Source: Gonapodya prolifera JEL478
Taxonomy: Eukaryota > Monoblepharomycota > Monoblepharidomycetes > Monoblepharidales > Gonapodyaceae
DNA length: 64,000 nt
Direction: 5' to 3'
NCBI GenBank assembly: GCA_001574975.1
Contig: KQ965805.1
Location: 171,967-235,966, forward strand
Positions 22,227 through 34,118 of the stretch are shown piece after piece (the first letter of the stretch is position 1; every line of letters begins with the position of its first letter). The position numbers and the translations under genes were made by a program. Under the pieces are notes generated by a model. It ran no database searches, was not told the DNA's origin, and saw nothing but the letters and a program-made list of their open reading frames with translations.

Positions 22227-25200
22227 ATGGACGAGGTTGCGTTCGCTGTCGCAGGTCAGCTGATTGACAACGCGGGGTATGCGCGGCAGGCGTGGGAGAA
22301 CAAGAGGGCGGTTCAGAATATGTGCAGGGAATTGGTACGTGACACTGCGCTCTCACTTGCTCGACACGCTCACGAAGCTCATTTATGTGTGTATTCTGTC
22401 CTATGCGTCTGGAAAACCCTCTGTGAACCTATCTAGCTCGTCCACCGAAAACTCCCATCCCCAGCATGGCCAGACCACATCGTCGAGTTCTTTCTGGCAG
22501 AGTTGGCACTCTGTGACTCCAACAACTTCGTGGCCAATGTCGGTGTCGGTGAGAGGGAGGCTAGGGTGTGGAGCGAGGTTGTCAAGAGGAGGAATATGCG
22601 GTGAGTCACCGTACGTGTACTTGGGATCGGACAAAGACCGGCGATGGTGGGAAGAGACGTGCAAGAGCTGGCTTGAGACGGTGACGCGTGGTTAAGAGGA
22701 GTCAGACAAGTGTCGTGCAAGGACGCATTCAAGAAAGCTCTCGTGGATCGGACAAACCTCTCGACTGTACTTCAAACCATTCTCAACTCCGGCACCCTTT
22801 CACATCCCCACCCACCCACCCAGCTTCGCCCACGGCATTGGCCGCTCGGGTACGCTCCTCGACATCCAACCCAAAGCCTTTGGCTCCTCCCTCCTGCAAA
22901 CACTCACAAACGACCTCACTCTCGACGCCCTCCGTCTCGGAGGGTACTCCAAACGCTCTACCGCCGCCGCGACAGTGTTCCCCATGGCGACGGGGATGAC
23001 GATTGCCGTGGTGATCAGGGCGGTTGCGAAAGAGAGGAAGGGGGCCAAGTACGTGGTGTGGGCGAGGGTGGATCAGAAGAGCGCGTACAAGGCGATTCAA
23101 GTTGCTGGTGAGAATGTCACGTTATGGCTTGACTTGAACTCGAGACGGAAGTGGATTGGGAGTAAAGTCTCAATGAGCACTGCGGTCCTTTCGTCGCGCG
23201 ACAAGCCGAGGCGGTCACGGCGCGACTCTTTCCGAGTCTATGAGGTCGCACTGAGTGTGCTCATTACGTCGTGGGCCGAGCGTATCGCCTCAAGGATGTC
23301 ATGGTACCCAACGGCCGCTCATATCTCTAACCCGCTTTCTTTCTTCTTCCCACACCAAGGCTACACTCCCCTGATCGTGCCGCTCACCCCACACCCTTCC
23401 CACCCCTCCCAACTCGTCCTCTCCCACCCCCACCTGCTCTCCATCCTCGCCACGCACGACCCCTCCACCATCGCATGCATCCTCACAACCACATCCTGCT
23501 TCGCCCCCCGCGAACCCGACGACTTACCCGCCGTCGCCCGGCTGTGCGCAGAGATGGACATCCCACACGTCGTCAACAACGCGTACGGCGTCGCGTCCCC
23601 GCGGTGCGCCGGCCTTATCTCGGAAGCGTGCCATGTGGGGAGGGTGGACGCGTTCGTGCAGAGTGGGGATAAGAATTTCCTCGTCCCCGTCGGGGGGGCG
23701 GTTGTGGCCGGACCGAGGAAGGATGTTGTGGAGCAAGTGGCCGGGATGTATGCGGGGCGAGCGGGGGTCGGGCAGGTTGTGGATTTGTTTGCGACGTTGG
23801 TGGGGTTGGGGAGGGAGGGGTGGGTGGGGGTTTTGGAGGAGCGTAAGGTGCGTGTGTGTTTGTGTGGGGTGTTGGGGGGGAAGCTGATGACAAATATCCA
23901 TTTTCGACGTACATCAGGCCCTCTTCACACACCTCCACACTTCCCTCTCTGCCTTCGCTTCCGCCCACAACACCCGCGTTCTCTCCACACCCCGCAATGA
24001 CGTCTCGATCGCCTTATCCCTGTCCCCCCTTTCCTGCTCTCCCTCCTCTTCGTCCTCTCCCTCCACCTCCTCCACCTCCCCGCCACTCACCTACCTCGGC
24101 TCCCTCCTCTTCACCCGTCACGTCTCGGGCGCACGCGTCGTCGTCCCCGGCGGCGCGGCGACCGTGGCCGGGCACGAATTCAAAGGGTGGATGAGCCATA
24201 TCGACGAGTACGCCGAGGGCGCATACCTGACCGCGGCGGCGGCGCTTGGTGGGACGAGGCGGGATGTGGATGGGTTTGTGGAGCGGTTGGGGAGGTGTTG
24301 GAGGGAGTTTGGGAAGAAGGGTGTGCAGGGGAGGGGGAAGGCTGGTGTGAATGCGACGGTGGAGGAGCGGGAAGTCAATGGCGGTGACGGTGTGAGTGCA
24401 GGGATGGACGATGATGAGGACGACGAGGTGGTCGGAGTGCCGGTGGGACCAGTGGACTACGGGGTGCTTGTTGACGAGGAAGGGCAGGATATACCCCGGC
24501 AACCGAACCATACCGAATCTCCTTCCGAGCTGGCTCCTTCACATGTCACCGCCGAGCGGACACCCACTCCTGCACCTGCGCCTCCTAGCACCCATCCCAC
24601 ACCCCCTTCGGACACTTCACCGCCCCGTCGCTCCCCTTCGCCTCCCCCATCCTCGTCCCGGGTGTCAGGGTTCAACTGGGCCGACGAAATCCCGGACGAG
24701 TTCATGGAAGAACTCGAGGTGGCGCAGATGGCGCCGACTCCAAGGAGTGGGTCGCCTATGCAGGTCAACGGGCATGTGGCGACTGGCGCAGGGTCGAGGA
24801 GTGGGTCACCTGAACCGGCGATTGACGTGACCCGCGCTTCCGCCGATGCAGAGGCGGTCTCGAATGGAGGGAAGAAGGGAGAGGAGGCTGGAGCGAAGGA
24901 ACCCGAACCGGTACCACCCCCGCAGCTGCAGGCGCACCGGCACCACGTAACGGTCCCGCTGTCGTTCTCGGCTGTGGTAGCGAACGGAGCGCACGTGCCA
25001 GCGCACAAAGGGGTTTCGGCGCCTGTTGCGGTGCCGCGTACCGTCCCCAGGGCACGAAACGGTCCGGCGAAGAAGGACAAGGACGACACCCCTGCTGTTC
25101 GGGCTGCTGCTGCCGGGCTTGTGCTTATGTTCGGCAGTGTGCCTTCGAGAACGTCGGGCAGTCCGCGGCCGGGGGCGGCGTCTGTGGCACAAGCGCAGTC

Positions 25201-26231
25201 GACTCTTGCTCCTGTTGCCCCTGCAGCGGGCGCCGTTGACGAGGTGGTAGGATCGCCGATTGAGGATAAGGGCTCGGGGTTGAGTCAGGACGGGGACGAC
25301 ACGGGCTCAGCCAACACCAACGCCCATACTGTGTCAGAATTCAATGCATCCTTAGGATTCTCGAGGCCCCCTTCGCCCATACGGATCTCGACCGCTGGCG
25401 CGACCGCGGCGACGTCCAGGGCTGTGAGTCCGAGTCCATCTTCTCCCCACGTTGCGCACGGCGAGATCAAGGATGCGGGACCTTCGCAAGTGACTCCACC
25501 GCGCGCAGCAGAGAAACCGTCTCGTGCGGTAAGTGTCCCCACGGGTCTCCTGGCAACAGCAGCCGCGCCATCCCTGTCGGCGTCGATGCCCGCCAAGGCG
25601 CTGACCTGGGCGGAGCGGGCCGCGGCGTCGAGAGCGAGTGCAAGCGCGATTGGGAACGGTGGGAAGAAAGGTGTGGTTGTTGCGGCTGTGGAGAGGAAGG
25701 AGGAGGTTGCTGTACATGTCGTGGACGGTCAGGCGGAGATGGATCAACGCAAAGGTCGTAGGGGGTTTAACGGTGGAGGACCGCCAGCATCCACAGGCAA
25801 GGCACACCACACACCTCCAACATTACCGCACGCGATAGTCGTTCCGGCGGACCTCGAGCTCTTCGTGAACGGTCTTCCTCGCCACGCGGACGACAAAGTG
25901 GTGTTGAAGGAACTGACGAAGCAGATTGGTGGTGTCAAACAATTTACGCAGCCGTTTCCGGATAGGGGCTTTGGGTATGTCAGGTTCAAGACGGGCGAGG
26001 TGAGTTGTCGTGGGGCAGACGCAACAAGGGGGGAAAATTTTTAAACGCAATTTTCCCATACTTCACACTCCGCAGGATCTCAAACGAGCGCTTGCATTTC
26101 GGCACTTTGAACTCGACGGGCACGAAATCCGGCTTGAGCTGAAGAAGGATCGGGAAGAGCGTGGAAAGGGAGGAAGCTCGGGCCGAAGAGCTGAAGTGGA
26201 TCGAGGGGTGTCTCAGCGCACCCGCGGGTGA
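22227..26231 (+). CDS. SEPSECS: selenocysteine synthase (SepSecS) fused to a disordered region and an RRM
   Basis: SepSecS converts O-phosphoseryl-tRNA(Sec) to selenocysteinyl-tRNA(Sec) with selenophosphate and PLP. Exons 22227..22334, 22437..22600, 22824..23107, 23360..23847, 23918..25999 and 26076..26231 join in phase to 1,093 residues. Enzyme part, about 1-482: CDSNNFVANVGVGEREAR, HGIGRSG...QPKAFGSS, FPMATGM, RVDQKSAYKA, TTTSCFAPREPDDL, HVVNNAYG, the PLP lysine (about 290) in SGDKNFLVPVGGA, MYAGRA, LFTRHVSGAR and FKGWMSH. Without any stop the same exon continues through about 510 Pro/Ser/Ala-rich residues with an acidic run (DDDEDDE) into an RRM at about 994-1070 (RNP2 LFVNGL, RNP1 GFGYVRF), finished by exon 6 (HFELDGHEIRLEL). 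Known SepSecS proteins are about 450-500 residues, so the fusion is unusual. The enzyme call is near certain; the fusion rests on the open frame and splicing in phase. Confidence 0.93.
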
Positions 26232-26534
26232 TGTTCGGGACGCGACGCATTCGGTTTCGAGGGAGCGAGCAAAGTCTGGGAGGTAATTTTGAGTCGACCT
26301 GAAAAAAGGAGGAGACAAGAGCTTTGTTCTGCAAATGAGATTCATTATCAAATATACACAAGTAGTTTTCCACGCATTCAAGTTATGGAATGACTCTGGA
26401 TGGCAAGTCGAGGGAGGCAAACTCGAAAACCTCTCTGGGTGTGTCGGTTGATTGACGAAACCTGTCCACAGCAATTTTGTTAGCGCCACCACCACTCCAA
26501 CATTGGACATTCCCACCTGGATTGCACGGTAAAC

Positions 26535-27873
26535 ATGTCTGGGACAGTACTCTCCCACTCTGGCTCTCCCGTCCAAGTCTCACCAGCGATGCGTTGCAGT
26601 TCCATTCCGGAAGTCCACGATCGAATCGTGGATTTCTTTGCACAGAATAACAGCCGCGATGCCATCGTGGACCTTTCTCTCGTATGGTGCGTCTTGAAAA
26701 GTTATGCCTTTTTGTCCCCACTCGCGGCAAATTCCATCTTATCATTTCGTTTCATTCAAATTTACAGCAAAGCCATGGCATCAGACCATTGTCAGCCGCC
26801 TATGGCACGTCATTGAAATCGATCGACGCAATGGTTTTGGGCCTCCCATCGCAATCTCCGCGTTCGCCCGGCTCAGTCCCGAAACCAGGTCTCTCATTCA
26901 ACCTGTCAGCATCACCTTTAGGGCGTTCACAATAGAGAACACACCGCAATTAGTTGACTTTCTGAGCACCGTGGGCCCCTCGGTGACTCAGTGGGTCATG
27001 AAGACCAACTGCGCTGGAGGATTCGTGCGCTATTTGGCGCGGTTTGCCTGTTTCAACATTGTCCGGAGATTGGACCTCACAGTGAGAGCAGTGCATGACG
27101 TGGAGGCGATGGACATTCTACTTCGCCAGTGTACCATGCTAGAGGACCTCTCAATAACGGAGGGGACGGATCCGGCCGTTCATGCTTCACTCGGAAGCCT
27201 GTGTGCGCCTGAGCGGATCCAAACGTTCGTTTTCAAAACAGCGGATCCGCAAAAGAGGGTTTGGCGAGGTGTCTACAAAGACATATCGAGGATGACCAAC
27301 ATTGAATACCTCCGGATCGAAGAAGGACAACTCTCCACTGAAAAACTGTCAATATTGGCCACTTTGGGCAGGATCCGAAAATTAGTTCTCAACTCGCTCT
27401 ACGTGAGCGAGGAGGACGCACAAAGTAATCGGGCCGCCCTCCAAAACCTTCTTGAAACAAATGGACCCCATCTTGAAACACTCCAAATGACCAACTTCCC
27501 CCCCGACATGTGTTTCACACTTATAACAGCACACTGTCAAGCCCTCCAGGAGCTTATTCTAAATAGCTGCGACATAGACGCGCCCAGAATGGTGACGGGT
27601 CTCATTACGGCACTTCCACGCCTCCAACTCCTCTGCATCCGAGAAATAAAACCAGTGCCAGAGGAAGCTGATGTTCAACCGGAGCTGGACAGTCTTGCTG
27701 AAATTCTCGCGGAACGAGAGCCAAAACTGTCGTTCTTTTTGGATTGGAGATCGGTCGGATACGCATCGCATGGCCCAGGGTTCATCACATCGCCTTCTCT
27801 TCACGATATGGATGCTCTCTCCGTGGGTATGGTCGTGAGATACTTCGACTGGGATCATTGGGAACTGGGATGA
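26535..27873 (+). CDS. F-box protein with LRR-like repeats
   Basis: Exons 26535..26700 and 26768..27873 give 423 residues. The N-terminus shows an F-box (IPEVHDRIVDFFAQN, AIVDLSLV) completed after the intron by a KPWHQTIVSRLWHVIEI block. Leucine-rich stretches follow (RRLDLTVRAV, LEDLSITEG, IEYLRIEEGQLS, RKLVLNSLYVS, LETLQMTNF, QELILNSCDI), typical of F-box/LRR substrate receptors in SCF ubiquitin ligases. A stronger-looking donor (TATG|GTGCGT) would leave the exons out of phase, so the in-phase GTTATG donor was chosen; this junction is the weakest part of the model. Confidence 0.7.
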
Positions 27874-28680
27874 CAGGAGGTCGGTGACGCTTGGCGTTCT
27901 CATCGTTGGATGTTAGTTTTAATGGCCTTTGGTACCTGCTCGCTTTGATTTGAAGGATTTCCACCGACGATGTCGTCGAATCGTCTCTATAACTTTATTT
28001 GAAGCTGTCGACGTGTGATTGATATTTAATGAATGTCGAACTCTGCCTCCGACTCTACTATTATAGAGAGCGTATAAATATATTGTATCAGGGTAGAAAT
28101 TTACATGCCGTTTGAGTGAAGAAGAAGAAATTCTACCTTGTCGAATATCAAACACCGGAGCGAGATCAGAAATCAGACAAAATTCCAATTTGTAAACGAT
28201 GTAGTCTTCGATTTCAATGGACGTTTTTGGTATTCCGAGGTATGAAAATAGGCGAAACAGGAGGTTTTGGGACGGTACGGGACCGGGCAGGTCAAGGACA
28301 ATAATCAAGCGACGACAGGAAAGGCAAGGCGGACATCGACGATTAGCGCACGGTGATTGGAGGCTTTTTCAATCTGGTTGTGCGCCCCTCCCTTACACTC
28401 TTCGCCATCGTGTTGGCTGCGCTCGTTCCAATGGGGCGGTCAGGCGGAACCCATCATCGGACTTGACGGAGAGCATCGTAGACGAGAGCGCATCACTACC
28501 ATCAGGACTGGCGACGTAATCGTGGACTTTTCCGGCGGTATCGCCACCGCGTCCCCTCCAACGTCACAAACCCAAACACAACAATCGCCTCGAAGCAAAA
28601 CCTCAGCATCAACTCCAACCAATCAGTAATAATCAAGCACTGCGCCAACTCTCCTATTTGATTAGCATCAGAGCGATACA
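27874..28680. other. AT-rich intergenic region
   Basis: No gene with support. A 129-codon minus-strand frame at 27919-28308 has an AT-rich composition and no recognisable motif. A purine-rich GAAGAAGAAGAAA run lies near 28119. Confidence 0.5.
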
Positions 28681-31244
28681 ATGACCGCTTCTCCTTTGCC
28701 CAACACTCTCCCTACCCTCCCTCACCTCACCCTCCCACCTCTCCCTGCCCAACCAACACCGCCAACGGCCACCCAGCAACACTCCACAATGCTACCACCA
28801 CCATCAATTCCTATGCCCCGACGACGCTCCCTTAGAGCAGCTTCCGCGGGATCCTCCAAAAAAGGTACTAGACTCTTTTTTGTCCATACCAACAAAGTTC
28901 GCTTACTCACTGTCCATCTTCCTTGCGAAATCCAGTCCCCACCGATCCAACGTCCGAAATCGGGACTCTTGAGCGCGTACTTCGGGACACAGTTGCGCGT
29001 CGACGGCCCCTCTTCAAATCTCAAATGTCGTTCGCAGCAGCTCGGTCAACGGCGTCCTCAAGCGCCCTGGCGCCCGCCCCGACCAGTCAAAGTGACTTGG
29101 CATCTTCACCGAATCATAGAGTGCACAAGAACGTGCGCAGGTCGCAGCTTAAGGATGTGGATGAGCGAAAGACATATTTGGCGGAAATGTGTCGCGAGGA
29201 TAGGCGAGGGACCAGGATGAAGCTTGTAGAGCAAAACAGGAAGGACTACAAAAGTGAGTACAGGACGGTGCAGAGGGGCCCTGAGCACTCGACTTCTCTT
29301 GGTGGTGGACGTGCGAGTGGAACGAAATTCAAATCTTGCATTTTGATATCTCCCACCAAACGCAGCCTTCGACACAGTCCTCGAGACCCAAGGCACCTCC
29401 AAATCCGAACTTCTCGCCTCGCTCAAAAATTCCTTCGCCGACTTGCAACAGGAGCTCTCCTCCGAACCGCCTCTCGAACCACCACCCTTATCGCTCACCC
29501 CAAGCGACGTAAGGGGACGGGAGCGAAGACGCTCGACAAGTGTGGCCAGCCTGAACTCAGACCATGGGAGTTCCAGGTTGAGGAGCGCAAGCAGGTCCTC
29601 GCTGGGACCCAGTCGGAGCGGGTCTATCCGAAGCTTCGCATCCTTGACGGTGGACGGCGAAGGAGGATCATCGCTACAAGCGGACTCGGACTCGACTGCA
29701 GGGTCCGGCGTGTGGGACTCCCAGTCGACGCTTGGCTCGGCTACCTCATCACTTGCCTCCCTCCATCTCGACGGGGACTCAATATCACCATCCTCCCCTT
29801 CCCTACCCAATCTCCCACCCCCAAACCCCCCTTCTCGCCGAGTATCCATGAGCAAAGTAGACGGAGGGAGGAGAAAGACTGTGTGGCCGGCGGGAGGGCC
29901 GCGGGCCCCAGATGTGAAGGCGGAGAGGGTCCGGAAGTGGGACAAGCAGGCGAAGATGGGGAGGATGGTGAAAGTAATGAAAGAGCGCAGACGTGAGTAC
30001 TTGCGAGCTTGGAAGGCCTGTGTCCCGGTGCGGATTAAAGAATGGTTTCACGAACACAACCTGCCACCTCCACAGTATGCACCCTGGGCCTCCAAAACCC
30101 CCGCCAAAACCTTGGAAATCTTCTTTTCCTTACCGATACCCTCGACCCAGAACTCGACCAAGATCCCGACCAAACCGACCCACCCATTTCGCCCCTCTTT
30201 TCCCAGCCCGTCTCGGTGCCCACTCGGGGCGACCTCACCGGACCCAACCCGCCCACGATGCCGCATGGCGGAAAGAGTATTGGGAGGATTGCCGCCGCCC
30301 AAGTGAAGGCGGACATGGCTCGAGAAAAGTCCAAGGATATATCCGTGACACCTGCAAGGCGGGAAAAGGTGGCGCCGTACCCCTCGGGACCAGCTAGATT
30401 TGCGAGGAGATTAGCCGCTGGAATGGCCGCAGTGACTGGGATGCGAAGCAGCTCTGGTGGAGATTCGTCTGGAGATGGGTCTTCGGGATCCGCACTGCCC
30501 GCCGGGAGCCCGCCGCTGGGGCCGAGCAGACCCCCTTCGACAACATCAACCGTGACAATAGTCACTCTTCGAACAGCCGCTGACGTGGCAGCGCACCGTC
30601 CCCTCCTACATCGTGCGGCAAAGCTTCTCCACGACGAAATGCTCACCCGCGACTTGGACGTCGGCGACGGGGACGATCTCGAGCAGCGCATTGTAGAGGA
30701 TGGCTTCGTTGTGGACATTGTGGTACTTGCCACGCCACTACCCGCGTCATCGGTTGAGTCTGCAACCGCTGCGGCGTCCGAGGGCGGAACATTTGCGGTA
30801 ACGCCGCATCCACCGCATCGAGAGGAGCCTATCGCGGTGTGCGAGCGGACGTACATGAAGGGTTACCTTTTCGTCCAATATCTGTGTGTACACCACTCCT
30901 GGCAGAGACGTGGCTTGGGCGCGTGGATGATGGTGCGGATGGCAGACGCGGGGAAGCGCAGGGAGAAGAAGGGCCTCATGCTGGTCAGTGTGCGGGAAAC
31001 TGTTGGCTTCTATGGTGGGATGGGGTTCGAAGAGGTCGTCGGGGCTGGCGTGGAATGGACAGGGGGTGATCGGTTGATGGTACGGGATTTGAGAGATAAG
31101 AAGGAGCTGGCGAAGAAGACTGAGGGAAGCGGCGCAGAGGAGGGTAAAGACGGGAAGCCGCTCGGTCTGGGCGAAGAACTGGGGAGGGGAAGGTTGTGGG
31201 GTGTTCCTGCAGAGCTTTCCGATAAGAAGCCTGGTGCTGGGTAG
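28681..31244 (+). CDS. GNAT-type N-acetyltransferase with a long disordered N-terminus
   Basis: Exons 28681..28864, 28936..29253, 29366..29992 and 30076..31244 join in phase to 765 residues. The first 450 residues are Pro/Ser/Arg-rich with charged coiled-coil-like stretches (QLKDVDERKTYLAEMCREDR; ERVRKWDKQAKMGRMVKVMK). The C-terminal part is a GNAT fold: YLFVQYLCVHHSWQRRGLG carries the acetyl-CoA pyrophosphate loop (R-R-G-L-G), followed by LMLVSVRETVGFYGGMGFEE, the usual beta5-alpha4 and YxxxGF ending. The substrate is unknown. An alternative is two genes, with the acetyltransferase starting at the in-frame ATG near 30258; no stop separates them once spliced. Confidence 0.7.
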
Positions 31245-31465
31245 TATGCACGAACGCTGGCGTTGCAGGGGAAGGAGGAAAGATGGGTTACCGATCACTG
31301 TACTCACCGATCTTTGGATTGCACGGACTCGTTGGGGACGTCTTGTTAAGAATTGTTTTAAACATGCACGGGTAGCATTCACTGCAAATATCACGCATTT
31401 TATTTAACCTGCTGGAAATAGAAGGTGTAATGAACTGTCGGTGAATCATTAGGGTCTCCCAAAAA

Positions 31466-32188
31466 ATGGCATCCAGCCATGCCCACGAGTCTCTTCTATT
31501 CGACGACGAAAATTGCTCCATCTACCCTGATCGTATAGTCATCAAGAGGTTCTTTTGCTCGGTTTAACCCGTCACAATCCGGTGATCGACGAGTCTTCAT
31601 CCCTGGTCGGCGTCTTGCCTGTCCAGCTATTTCTTCCCCGTCGGCCACAAGACAGTTCGGTTCTCCACGATCAATTCTATCAACACACATGAGCAGCTCG
31701 GTCTGTCGTCGATTCAGATGAAAGCCTGGGGTGAGTGGACTTGCTTGCTGTGTTCGACTTGGCGCCAAGACAACATTCCGACCCCGATTCATCTCGCCAA
31801 CGCCGGCACACTTCATCTACGACTTTCATCCACTTCCCGTCAAAGGTATGGGGCTGTCCAACATCTGGTGGGCACTGGACTTTGATCGCGCAGGGGTCGC
31901 CGGAGTTGGAGCTGATAATCATTGAAGTGCAGCATGACATTATTCGAAAGGTGAGCTTTTGACTTATCGTTCACTTGCGACTGGGTCGATCGCGACTGAA
32001 TACCTTGCACTTCCATTCATGCTTATTATGACGTCCTGACACAATTCTTCCCATATGTGAAGGGATTTTCGGTAGCCCACAAGTCTCAAGCCTTGGCTGT
32101 CTTGCAGAAACTCGTTCCTGACGCCTTTGTGAAGGGATCTCACGAATTGATTCAAGTGAAGTCCGGCACCAGCACCAAAGAAGATTGA
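31466..32188 (+). pseudogene. PH-like small protein, copy 1 (disrupted)
   Basis: Start MASSHAHESLLFDDENC. After a splice (AAGAG|GTTC... to ...CCAG|CTATTT) the reading is IVIKSYFFPVGHKTVRFSTI, then LSSIQMKAWG|, then MGLSNIWWALDFDRAG, and a last exon with GFSVAHKSQALAVLQKL ending at 32188. The pattern of IxIxxYYFP, then RFS.I, then a WG...WW..D block resembles small PH-like beta-sandwich proteins seen in bacteria and fungi. Relative to copy 2 (34119-34851), about 17 bases are missing after DFDRAG, shifting the frame to a stop. The call relies on alignment of the two copies. Confidence 0.5.
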
Positions 32189-32394
32189 ATTCAAAACGAT
32201 TTGATTCATCAATGATCTATGTAAAACTGTTTAATGTGAAGGCCAATATGACGATATCAATCCTTCGTGATTCGCAAGCCGTTGGAGTCAGAAGACTCGC
32301 AACTGCATAACAAAAAATGGAAAACTTGGTCTGGCCATGAAACGATATGCACTCTATTATGAAAGCAGAAGACAAGCCTCTTAGTCGGAATAAT

Positions 32395-33375
32395 GTTTCG
32401 AGGTGAGGTGTGCATGCCGATTCAATCTCAAAATGTAATATGTTGATGTCATCCCGCCTGCTCTCGAACTTGCACTGGAAACTAAACATGAAGCCAAAAA
32501 TGAAATTTCTGATGGCGGCTCACGTTGCGATATTCACTCCATTATGAAAACAGGAGATCAGTCCTGTATCCAACATAGCAGTTGAGGTGAAGCGCGAAAC
32601 CAGATTCAATCTCGCAACGTTCAAACATGTATTGTGCAGACGCCATACCACATGTTTTCAAACGCACACTGGAAGTAGATAAGGTATTCATTGTCAGGTG
32701 GTAATATTAGCCAGTGCTTCCGCTGTAACCTAATTTACTGTACAATGCGTTTAGGACCACCTCGAACTTTGCGTCTTGTGGCGCACATCAAGCTAAAAAA
32801 GGAAATCCTTGACCGCATCCCACATGGCCTCAAACCCACACCAGAAAAAACGGCAGTTGCGATTGCCATTGCTAAACAACTTTTTGCTCTGCGTAGTTCT
32901 GACCGGCTACTAGACTTGGTCGAATCACAACTGGCGCCAAATGCAAAACTGAATATGTCTGACCCTCGACATTCAAATCTAAAGCTTCAATTCTCCGAGA
33001 AAGGTCCAGTCTGCGTGACTCATGCTCCATCAGGGAACGTGAATTGACCACGCCAAAACATATATGCTGAGTCCGGTCATGGAAGCATTTCCGGTCGACG
33101 GTGTCACCTGCACTATTTTCTGACACTCGGAAGAACACTGAGCAGACCTATCTGAGAATTACTAACGTGAATGAGAGAGCATGGAGGTCCGCTCTGACGT
33201 CACGACTAGCCAAAACATTGACCGGATGTCACTCGCACCATGTGTAGCGTGCGGTCATGGCTGAAATAAAACAGCGATTACCAGCAAGAGTACTGGAAAC
33301 CGATGGTCTGAAGACAATGCTTGCGCGACTGTGAGAGCCGGGAGGTCTCCACTGGTGCGACAAGCCAAAAGGGAC
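32395..33375. repeat. diverged copies of the 0.5-kb dispersed repeat
   Basis: Landmarks shared with the 42-50 kb region occur here in order: ATTCAATCTCGCAACGTTC (about 32606), GGGAACGTGAATT and ACGCCAAAAC (about 33034-33058), CTGAGTCCGG, and GACAAGCCAAAAGGG (33359). A partial copy with TTCAATCTCAAAATG and TTGATGTCATCC precedes at about 32422. The copies are strongly diverged. Confidence 0.55.
32691..33047 (+). CDS. hypothetical protein, low support
   Basis: A 118-codon open frame in AT-rich, repeat-bearing DNA. It encodes a helical, charged stretch (LKKEILDRIPHGLKPTPEKT, then IAKQLFALRSSDRLLDLVES) without a recognised domain. No splice sites or neighbours support it. Its 3' end overlaps a copy of the dispersed repeat described from 42-50 kb, so it may be chance. 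Confidence 0.2.
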   Translation: MSGGNISQCFRCNLIYCTMRLGPPRTLRLVAHIKLKKEILDRIPHGLKPTPEKTAVAIAIAKQLFALRSSDRLLDLVESQLAPNAKLNMSDPRHSNLKLQFSEKGPVCVTHAPSGNVN

Positions 33376-34118
33376 AATATTGAACGCTCGCAGTTCGCAC
33401 CCAATCAGGAGCTCCGCCATGGCTGGAATGAAACAAAAATGGTTTGATAAATTTCATACCTTGGGTGGTGGAGGACGCTCGTTGTTGGAAGATGATTTAC
33501 TGTTTTCTCAGTGTGTCCTTCCCTTTCTCCACCGTGCCACAGCGACTCAAATTCATCTGAGGTCACGATTATCCCCGTAACATATACGCTAGGGATAATG
33601 AAGACATTCAAATTGTATTGTTCGATGAGAGGAAGATAAGGACTCGCTCCGGCCGCAGAACTTGTCAACGATGGACGGTTTATGCAGTAGGTAGAACGAA
33701 ATACGGAAAAGGATCACTTCACATGTCACAGTATCACAACACAGTCTGCGAGGGGTTCGGGCGAGCCCCATCTCAAGTTGCTTTGCCGGCCCCATGCCCT
33801 CTTCCACTCACCAACCAATCCGCGCCAACGGAACCAACTGGACTCAACCTCCCCTTAGCAGCGAAGGAAAGCGTAAGCTAGAACGCGGCTACTTATAAGC
33901 GAATGTAAACTGCAACAGTACAAGTTCCGACTCCTAACCCCATTCTCGTCTCGGTTCTACCGTCTCCCCGGTCACTTGCCCCCGGCTCTCTTTCGCAAGC
34001 GTCTCTCGTACAACAGTCGCGACTCGCGTGCCCTCGGTCTCACGTAGTAACCACCGCCTGCACAGGCCGAATATCAAGGCCGAAGTACCACGACCTGTCT
34101 CCCAACAAACCCAACAAA

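Noticed and set aside
22601-22823. Open frames within the second SepSecS intron as a separate small gene
   Set aside because: The interval is flanked by in-phase GTGAGT and CCACCCAG splice sites, and the joined exons restore the conserved R-F-x-H-G-I-G-R-S-G block; the internal frames are short and featureless.
24457-25089. Long minus-strand open frame opposite the SepSecS linker
   Set aside because: GC-rich, low-complexity antisense frame opposite a well-supported exon; no start context, splice structure or domain.
27919-28308. 129-codon minus-strand frame downstream of the F-box/LRR gene
   Set aside because: AT-rich, no recognisable motif, no splice or neighbour support; likely chance.
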